Assembly (NCBI GenBank): GCA_937897365.1
Contig: CALCOP010000020.1
Coordinates: 1-10,760, forward strand
Length of the DNA: 10,760 bases
Direction: 5' to 3'
Source of the DNA: an uncultured euryarchaeote
Lineage (GTDB): Archaea > Thermoplasmatota > Poseidoniia > Poseidoniales > Poseidoniaceae
Under the pieces are notes generated by a model. The model worked only from the letters and a program-made list of their open reading frames with translations, was not told the DNA's origin and ran no database searches. Made by a program: the position numbers and the translations under genes. Shown here in pieces: positions 1 through 5,343 of this stretch (its first letter is position 1; each line of letters starts with the position of its first letter).

Positions 1-78
1 TATTCTCCTGGGAAGTATACCAGCACCACCAATAATTATTCGCATGAAATCACCCTAACTTTTCGGCTAAAGACTTGA
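1..78 (+). CDS. Possible C-terminal end of a plus-strand gene, cut by the window edge
   Basis: Reading from base 1, an open frame of 25 codons ends at TGA (76-78). Its first residues, YSPGKYTS, match YSPGKYSS near the C-terminus of the transglutaminase-like protein encoded on the opposite strand (residues 495-502 there). This suggests the tail of a paralogue of that protein. The remaining residues (TNNYSHEITLTFRLKT) do not resemble that protein's C-terminus. If real, the gene overlaps the convergent minus-strand gene by 29 bases. It could equally be a truncated remnant of an inverted duplication or an assembly artefact. Only the very end is visible, so no function can be given. Confidence 0.35.
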   Translation, partial: YSPGKYTSTTNNYSHEITLTFRLKT

Positions 79-175
79 CTTGATGTTTACCACCGCTTGC
101 GTCAACATCACCGAGTGTCGAATAGAATGGAGGAGCTCGCTCAAGGCCATTGCTGGAATACTTCCCAGGAGAATA
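1..175. repeat. 25-base inverted repeat, arms 1-25 and 151-175
   Basis: Bases 1-25 and the reverse complement of bases 151-175 agree at 24 of 25 positions; the only mismatch is base 19 against base 157. The arms are 125 bases apart, and the left arm may continue beyond the window. The right arm lies inside the transglutaminase-like gene and encodes YSPGKYSS on the minus strand. The left arm encodes YSPGKYTS on the plus strand. The repeat therefore looks like coding sequence shared by two paralogous gene ends in tail-to-tail arrangement, not a regulatory hairpin. Confidence 0.7.
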
Positions 176-1657
176 ATAACTGTTCAAGAGTGAACCGGTG
201 CTGTCCGGCTCCTCAATCCAAGCAATGTAAGCATTTGGAGTGTGAATTAACCATTTGTTATTGACGACATCGACTGACGCTTCTACAAAGCATGTATCCA
301 ATTCAATGTCATTCTCATTGCACCATGAGTCGCTCATCGGGAGTAAAATATAACCCCATCCGTGTGCCTCCCAATAGCCGTAATTTGAATCTGTTAAAGC
401 ACCAAAAACATACCATCCTGGAATGCCCTTAACTCGTAACAGCGACAAAAATGCATTTGTTTGCTCATCACAGTCACCGGTTGAATCCTCAAGACAAAGT
501 GGGCCGCTACGTGCAGGATTCGGTGCATTTTTGTCATAGGTAACGTGTTCATGCAAATAATCGAATGCTGCTCGAGCAAAAGCGTAAGCGTTGTCTTGAA
601 GTCCTTCTGGCAAATCCGAAGAAATCAATGCAGCAGTCGATTCAACAATTTCCATTTGAGAATTGATAGCGTATCCATGATTAACACCACCCCTTGTACC
701 ACGATCATACCAATTCTGACTGGTAAATTCTTGTGCTCTTTGGCCGCCACCACGCAACGCAATGTCGCTAAAGTCACCACTTTTTTCGACATTAATTCCG
801 TCTTCCATTCCAGCAACACGAGAATCGACACGGAAGGAATCGTCCCACCATGAGTATGATGTACTTGTGATGGTCACTTGGAATGAGAAAATTACAGTAT
901 CCCCTGGATTGAGGTGAAGTTCAAGCTTGACACAATTCCCAACGTGACACGAAAGGTTGTCCGCACCATAACCGGGCCACCACACATAGTGTCCTTTCGA
1001 AGTTACGATCTTATCTTCGTAACTCAGCACTGATCCGTTGGTCGGAATAGAAATCAAATCATCGACAACCGACCCACCACTGGAAAGAACGAGACTGACA
1101 GAAGATATTTTCTGAATACTCGTCGTTGGACTGGGGACATCACCGTTTGTATACGTGAAATCAGTCGATTGTCCGTAAAGTGATTCGACATCAGTCGGAA
1201 TAACAATATCTTCGTAGAGCCATCCGGTCGAGTCTGAATTGGTGACAACAATTGAACGATCAAGCGTATAGGTCGCCTCATTGTCATAAAGGTGGTATTG
1301 GGCTGGAATCAGCATGATGTATTCTTGCAATCCAGGTGCCCATTTTTGGAAGAGGTTTTCGCGAACTTGAGGTGCCAACATAATGAATGCGACGAAAAAC
1401 AGCAGCACAAGGTGTCGAGTTCGATTTCTGCGATTCTTCATGATGTTAACCGCACGCCCGGTATGAGTTTGGACAACACCACCTTTCATCGGTTTCTTGG
1501 TCATTTTGAAGGTTGTTTCTAAACTACCTCGATGAAATTGTTGCTCCATAGCAAACTTATCTGAACGAATATTGGCCAAAATCCTGCCACATGTGTAGCA
1601 AATCGTATCACCGGTGTAGGTGACGCTCTGGCAATAGGGACAAGTACCCATGTCCAT
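50..1657 (-). CDS. Membrane-anchored transglutaminase-like protein with N-terminal zinc ribbon
   Basis: 535 residues. The N-terminus holds a zinc ribbon with two CxxC pairs (C6/C9 and C20/C23). A basic stretch (residues 74-82) precedes one hydrophobic segment (about 83-97), so the ribbon should be cytosolic and the rest outside. Residues 120-300 are beta-rich, with one close Cys pair (C237/C242). The transglutaminase-like core is at about 355-480: GDCDEQ supplies the presumed nucleophile C396, EAHGW gives H432, and the VDVVNNKW stretch gives D463. In this superfamily the Cys-His-Asp triad cleaves or cross-links amide bonds; whether this one is a protease or a cross-linker cannot be told. ATG 1657 is the first start, but the ATG two codons on (1651) is equally possible and suits a leaderless mRNA. 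The 3' end converges with the partial gene at the left edge. Domain call firm, substrate unknown. Confidence 0.85.
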   Translation of the reverse strand: MDMGTCPYCQSVTYTGDTICYTCGRILANIRSDKFAMEQQFHRGSLETTFKMTKKPMKGGVVQTHTGRAVNIMKNRRNRTRHLVLLFFVAFIMLAPQVRENLFQKWAPGLQEYIMLIPAQYHLYDNEATYTLDRSIVVTNSDSTGWLYEDIVIPTDVESLYGQSTDFTYTNGDVPSPTTSIQKISSVSLVLSSGGSVVDDLISIPTNGSVLSYEDKIVTSKGHYVWWPGYGADNLSCHVGNCVKLELHLNPGDTVIFSFQVTITSTSYSWWDDSFRVDSRVAGMEDGINVEKSGDFSDIALRGGGQRAQEFTSQNWYDRGTRGGVNHGYAINSQMEIVESTAALISSDLPEGLQDNAYAFARAAFDYLHEHVTYDKNAPNPARSGPLCLEDSTGDCDEQTNAFLSLLRVKGIPGWYVFGALTDSNYGYWEAHGWGYILLPMSDSWCNENDIELDTCFVEASVDVVNNKWLIHTPNAYIAWIEEPDSTGSLLNSYYSPGKYSSNGLERAPPFYSTLGDVDASGGKHQVKSLAEKLG

Positions 1658-1672
1658 TTGGTTACGCAGGCG

Positions 1673-1680
1673 TTGTATAA
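1673..1680 (-). promoter_or_regulatory. Possible TATA box for the transglutaminase-like gene
   Basis: In the 115-base gap between two minus-strand genes, the minus strand reads TTATACAA about 25 bases before the second possible ATG (1651). That is the usual archaeal TATA-to-start distance for a leaderless transcript, and no Shine-Dalgarno sequence precedes either ATG. Farther upstream in the same gap are two short T runs on the minus strand (1741-1744 and 1729-1732). These could end transcripts of the preceding membrane-protein gene, but they are too short to be convincing. Confidence 0.3.
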
Positions 1681-1772
1681 CGGTTGCGTGCGGAACACCC
1701 CGATAATGCTTATTTGTAATGGAGGGGCAAAAGCAGTTAGAAAAGGCATACTGAGCATAAGTGAGTATATTC

Positions 1773-2540
1773 TTACTCTTCTTGTGAGTTTACACCCGCT
1801 CGAAAGTCTTCATTTGCGAGTTTTTCTCGAGCATTGCGTGCCCAAATTTTACGAAGTCTCTTCTTTCCTTCTTTTGGAATCGAATCCCAAATCCACGATT
1901 CTGAAGTGCGATTGAAAAGAAGCGCCGCTGGAATGATGAAGAGCCAGGCAGAAAGATTGACCAATGCAAAAGCAAACATGACAACGTACGCACACCGCCA
2001 AAACGTTCCTCGAAGAACAGCTCCCCACCTTCGACCTTGGAGCATCAAATGACCTTGGAATGAAGTGATGAGGGCTTCGCATCGTGGGCCAAATAAAGCA
2101 AGACAAGCGATGGTAATGACAAGACTAACATTGAATTCAGTTTCTAAGATACTGAGAATGAAGACCAAAGACATCATGCCACCCATGGCGAGACCCAATG
2201 CCCAACCACTGGTCGGCTGAGAACTCCCTCGACGTACTCGATCTCTTCGAAGGAGCAGGTGAACTGCAACTGAGGCAATCAAGCAAAGAAGAAGAAGATT
2301 GATCGGATTGACAACCGCTGCTTCGTCATTATTCACCATTACAATGTAGGGGATGACAATATTATTGTGGGTAAAAGATGCATAAAATCCACCTATCAAT
2401 ATACCCCAAAAAACATTGCTCCAAGCAGTTGGTAAGTCATAGAATCCAGAATACCGAGTCATCACACCACGCCAGCCAAGCGTCATCCCAACCAAAGCCG
2501 AAACACTTGCAACCTGAAACAGGAGAAAGGTATTGGCCAT
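1773..2540 (-). CDS. Multi-pass membrane protein of unknown function
   Basis: 255 residues from ATG 2540. I do not recognise the family. Hydrophobic segments lie at about 4-22, 41-56, 79-97, 112-132, 137-151 and 182-208; the last is long enough for a helical hairpin. Basic loops after segments 1, 3 and 5 (notably RRDRVRRG at 98-105) should be cytosolic, as should the strongly basic C-terminal tail (about 223-240, rich in Lys and Arg). No enzymatic motif or metal-binding cluster is visible. The open frame continues upstream to 2771, but that part lies antisense to the start of the Get3-type gene, and the hydrophobic N-terminus begins right after ATG 2540, so the shorter form is preferred. It is divergent from the Get3 gene. 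It might be a substrate or partner of that targeting machinery, but this rests only on position. Confidence 0.75.
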   Translation of the reverse strand: MANTFLLFQVASVSALVGMTLGWRGVMTRYSGFYDLPTAWSNVFWGILIGGFYASFTHNNIVIPYIVMVNNDEAAVVNPINLLLLCLIASVAVHLLLRRDRVRRGSSQPTSGWALGLAMGGMMSLVFILSILETEFNVSLVITIACLALFGPRCEALITSFQGHLMLQGRRWGAVLRGTFWRCAYVVMFAFALVNLSAWLFIIPAALLFNRTSESWIWDSIPKEGKKRLRKIWARNAREKLANEDFRAGVNSQEE

Positions 2541-2629
2541 GTGCCTTGGGCAGTGTTTTCCTTCATCAAGTCGTTGCTTCAAACAAACCCATCCGCTGTA
2601 TTCAAAGACCAGCACAGCCTCGTCGAAGT
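2541..2629. promoter_or_regulatory. Divergent promoter region between the membrane-protein and Get3-type genes
   Basis: These 89 non-coding bases separate two start codons pointing away from each other, so both promoters must lie here or just inside the genes. On the plus strand TGTATTCAAA (2598-2607) sits about 28 bases before ATG 2630, the right distance for a weak TATA box driving a near-leaderless Get3 transcript. No comparable A/T-rich box is clear for the minus-strand gene. No Shine-Dalgarno sequence precedes the Get3 ATG. Confidence 0.3.
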
Positions 2630-3889
2630 ATGGCTCGACTGTTTTTGTTCGGAGGTAAAGGAGGTGTTGGCAAGACGACAACCTCTGCTGCGACTGCCGT
2701 GTGGCTTGCTGATTCAGGACTGCGTGTATTGTTGGTATCCAGTGACCCTGCACACTCGACTTCAGATTCACTTGGTGTCGAAATAGGATCTACACCAACT
2801 CCAATTGAGGGCGTGGAAGGTTTATTCGGATTGGAAATGGACCCTGAATCAAAAATATCCTCGGTGTTGCCCAAACTTGGCGATATGATGAACAACATGG
2901 GTTCGAGTGGTGGTATGGGAGGTCTTGGCAGTCTAAGCATGATGCTTGACCCAAATGCGAAGCAAGAAATGGAAGAGATGCGCTCTGAGGTTCAAACCTC
3001 AGATATGGTTATTCCTGGTTTGGATGAAGCTCTTGCCTTTGATGAATTGCTTCGCCACGTCGAAGATCCAACATGGGATGTAATCGTGTTTGACACTGCA
3101 CCTACTGGCCATACACTTCGTTTTCTCTCGCTTCCAGAACTCATTGAAGCCTGGTCTGACCGACTTATTCGAATGATGCGAGTGTCCGGAGGTTTGCGTT
3201 CCATGCTCTTTGGGCGCAAAGAAAGTGATTCAATGAAAGAAGAATTGGAGCGTTTTCGAAGGCGTGTTCTCCATGTCCGTCGTGTGTTATCGAATGAAGA
3301 TATTACCTCCTTTACGCTCGTGACCATACCTGAACGAATGGGTATCAATGAAACATTGCGGGCACATGAATCACTCTGTGAATACGAATTGCCTGTGCCC
3401 AATTGCCTGGTGAATCGTGTAACGCCAGAATTTGAACATCCATTTTTGATGAATCGACGCAACTCTGAGCTTGAGCGTATTGCTGAATTAAGTGAAAAAT
3501 TGTCCGAGGTTGATGTTGCTACCATGGAACTCATGGATGACGAAGTTGTGGGCTTAGAGCGTTTGAGAGACGTGGGTGTTCGTCTTTATGGCGAAGTCAA
3601 GATACTCGATGATTCACTTGGGCCACATCCGATAGGTAAGGCTCTGAAACATTCGATACATCGCGGCATGAAGAAAGAAATCATCGGTAATACCGAACGA
3701 ATTTTCTTGCATTATCCCGGGATTAAAAGAGATGAACTTTCGCTGCGAAGTCATGAAGGTGTTCTGTTTGTGGGACTCAACGGACGCGAACGAGAGGTTG
3801 CAACACAGGTACCCACGAAAGCGAGTCTTGTCAAGGCAAAATTAGAGAATGATGTTCTCCAACTCGACATCCCACTTACCGATGAATAA
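2630..3889 (+). CDS. get3: Get3/ArsA-family ATPase with C-terminal HSP20-like domain
   Basis: 419 residues. Get3 family members are cytosolic dimeric ATPases that carry tail-anchored membrane proteins to the membrane; ArsA relatives energise arsenite export. Visible motifs: deviant P-loop GGKGGVGKTT (8-17) with signature Lys10, switch I DPAHS (39-43), PGLDEAL (129-135), and switch II DTAPTGHTLR (155-164). A Met/Gly-rich stretch (about 86-107) lies where Get3 has its variable client-binding helical region. No arsenic genes are adjacent, and this Met-rich segment favours Get3 over an arsenite pump. Residues about 352-417 are beta-rich and resemble the HSP20-like domain at the C-terminus of some ArsA proteins. 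The CxxC zinc pair of eukaryotic and several archaeal Get3 proteins is missing (only C250 and C259). ATG 2630 is chosen because the P-loop then starts at residue 8; the frame is open upstream but runs antisense to the divergent gene. SRP54 follows 53 bases downstream. Confidence 0.88.
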   Translation: MARLFLFGGKGGVGKTTTSAATAVWLADSGLRVLLVSSDPAHSTSDSLGVEIGSTPTPIEGVEGLFGLEMDPESKISSVLPKLGDMMNNMGSSGGMGGLGSLSMMLDPNAKQEMEEMRSEVQTSDMVIPGLDEALAFDELLRHVEDPTWDVIVFDTAPTGHTLRFLSLPELIEAWSDRLIRMMRVSGGLRSMLFGRKESDSMKEELERFRRRVLHVRRVLSNEDITSFTLVTIPERMGINETLRAHESLCEYELPVPNCLVNRVTPEFEHPFLMNRRNSELERIAELSEKLSEVDVATMELMDDEVVGLERLRDVGVRLYGEVKILDDSLGPHPIGKALKHSIHRGMKKEIIGNTERIFLHYPGIKRDELSLRSHEGVLFVGLNGREREVATQVPTKASLVKAKLENDVLQLDIPLTDE

Positions 3890-3942
3890 AACTCATTTTC
3901 AGCAATGGGTGGGTTGAAATGGGAAAGCCAACACGGTAGGTC

Positions 3943-5313
3943 ATGGCACTCGAAGGCCTCTCAAAGGGTATTTTCCGCTCCATTGGGCTGCTGAAGAATA
4001 AGCGAAAGTTGGATGAGGAAGAACTGCGAGAAATGACACGCAGTCTTCGCAGGGCTTTACAAGAAGCGGATTTCAATGTTCGACAAACCAAAGACTTAGT
4101 GGAAAAAATGGAAGCCCGTCTTCGTGACGAGGAGCCTCGACCTGGAATAAATCTACAAACGCATGCTATGAACATTCTCTACACTGAACTTGTACGGATG
4201 CTCGGTCCTGCACATGAATTTCAACCACATGGTGCTACGCTCCTCTTGGTTGGTCTCTACGGTCAGGGTAAGACGACAACAACTGCGAAATTAGCCGAAT
4301 GGTATCGACGCAAACATGGATTGAGAGTTGCCGTAATCGAAGCCGACGTTCACCGTCCAGGAGCATATGCGCAGTTAACACAATTATTGGAAGATTCAAC
4401 CGTTCAAGTCTATGGTGAACCCGATACCAAAGACGCACCGACAATCGTACGTAACGGATTAGCAGCCTGTGCAGCCGCTGACTTAGTGATTGTCGATACT
4501 GCTGGTCGACACCAACTCGACCAAGAATTAGTTGACGAACTTGAACAAATTTCTTCGATTACTCGTGCAAGTGAGCGTTGGTTGGTTATCGATGCACAAG
4601 TCGGACAAGCAGCAGGGCCCGTAGCAGCCTCATTCCATTCTCTTGCCGGAGTGACGGGTATCGTCATTACCAAACTGGATGGAACTGCAAGAGGCGGTGG
4701 CGCACTATCCGCGGTTGCCGCAACGGGTGCCCCCATCGTCCACATCGGTACCGGAGAAAATGTTCCAGATTTGGAAAAGTTTGAATCCGATCGATTTATT
4801 TCAAGACTCCTTGGAATGGGAGATATCCAGGGCCTCATAGATTTAGCTCCTGAAGACATGGATGAAGAAGAAGCCATGCGCCTAACCCAACGTTTGATGA
4901 GTGGAAGATTTACTCTCAATGACATGTATAAGCAAATGGAAATGATGTCGAAAGTTGGAACCATTGACAAGTTGATGTCCTTTTTACCGGGAAATATGCT
5001 TGGTGGCATGGGTGCAATGTCAAAAGGTCAAAAAGAAGCAATGCAAGGTAATCTTGACCGGTATCGAACCATTATGGACAGTATGACTGCATGGGAAAAG
5101 AATGAGCCTGCTAAAATCAAGGCTGACCGTATTCGTCGGGTTGCTCGTGGTGCCGGTGTGCGTGAAAAAGATGTTCGTGAACTCATCGCACAATGGAATC
5201 GTTCTCGAAAGATGATGAAAGGAATGGGTGGAAACAGAAAACTCAACAAGCAAATGCGCAAGATGATGAAAGATGGTGACATGGATATGGACCCATCGGC
5301 ATTCGGAATGTGA
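3943..5313 (+). CDS. srp54: Signal recognition particle GTPase SRP54
   Basis: 456 residues, normal for archaeal SRP54. It binds 7S RNA and signal peptides of nascent chains and docks with FtsY at the membrane. Order: N-domain helical bundle (about 1-90); G domain (about 95-295) with G1 GLYGQGKT (104-111), DVHRPGAY (135-142), G3 DTAGR (185-189) and G4 TKLDG (243-247); and a Met-rich M domain (about 320-456) with a flexible finger-loop region around 345-360 and an RNA-binding helix-turn-helix around RVARGAG (399-405). The P-loop reads LYGQ where LQGS is usual, and the RNA-binding GSG is GAG; both are conservative enough to keep function likely. An in-frame TAG (3937-3939) makes ATG 3943 the first possible start. 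Its leader has no well-spaced Shine-Dalgarno sequence. A TATA-like AATAAAA overlapping the preceding stop codon could give it a promoter of its own, but co-transcription with the upstream Get3-type gene is equally possible. Confidence 0.96.
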   Translation: MALEGLSKGIFRSIGLLKNKRKLDEEELREMTRSLRRALQEADFNVRQTKDLVEKMEARLRDEEPRPGINLQTHAMNILYTELVRMLGPAHEFQPHGATLLLVGLYGQGKTTTTAKLAEWYRRKHGLRVAVIEADVHRPGAYAQLTQLLEDSTVQVYGEPDTKDAPTIVRNGLAACAAADLVIVDTAGRHQLDQELVDELEQISSITRASERWLVIDAQVGQAAGPVAASFHSLAGVTGIVITKLDGTARGGGALSAVAATGAPIVHIGTGENVPDLEKFESDRFISRLLGMGDIQGLIDLAPEDMDEEEAMRLTQRLMSGRFTLNDMYKQMEMMSKVGTIDKLMSFLPGNMLGGMGAMSKGQKEAMQGNLDRYRTIMDSMTAWEKNEPAKIKADRIRRVARGAGVREKDVRELIAQWNRSRKMMKGMGGNRKLNKQMRKMMKDGDMDMDPSAFGM

Positions 5314-5330
5314 AGCAACTGCTTTCTATC

Positions 5331-5335
5331 AAGGA
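5331..5335 (+). promoter_or_regulatory. Shine-Dalgarno sequence selecting a GTG start
   Basis: AAGGA, whose AGGA pairs with the UCCU of archaeal 16S rRNA, lies 8 bases before GTG 5344 and 14 before the next in-frame GTG (5350). The spacing favours 5344. The first ATG in frame (5380) would delete the basic end of the signal peptide. The gap from the SRP54 stop codon is only 30 bases, so the gene is probably read from the same transcript. Confidence 0.45.
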
Positions 5336-5343
5336 CGCTTAGC

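Noticed and set aside
1658..1772. tRNA or small RNA in the gap between the two left minus-strand genes
   Set aside because: I found no cloverleaf, T-loop consensus or stable long stem on either strand.
2378..2629. 84-residue N-terminal extension of the Get3-type ATPase
   Set aside because: Family members begin a few residues before the P-loop. The extension has no recognisable content and overlaps the divergent gene.
2541..2771. N-terminal extension of the membrane protein to ATG 2771
   Set aside because: The extension runs antisense to the Get3 P-loop region, and the natural hydrophobic N-terminus begins at ATG 2540.
2992..3534. 180-codon Ser/Arg-rich open frame on the minus strand
   Set aside because: It is the antisense shadow of the Get3-type gene, whose motifs are unambiguous on the plus strand.
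4410..5009. 199-codon Ser-rich open frame on the minus strand
   Set aside because: It is the antisense shadow of SRP54, with low-complexity Ser/Pro composition and no homologous motif.
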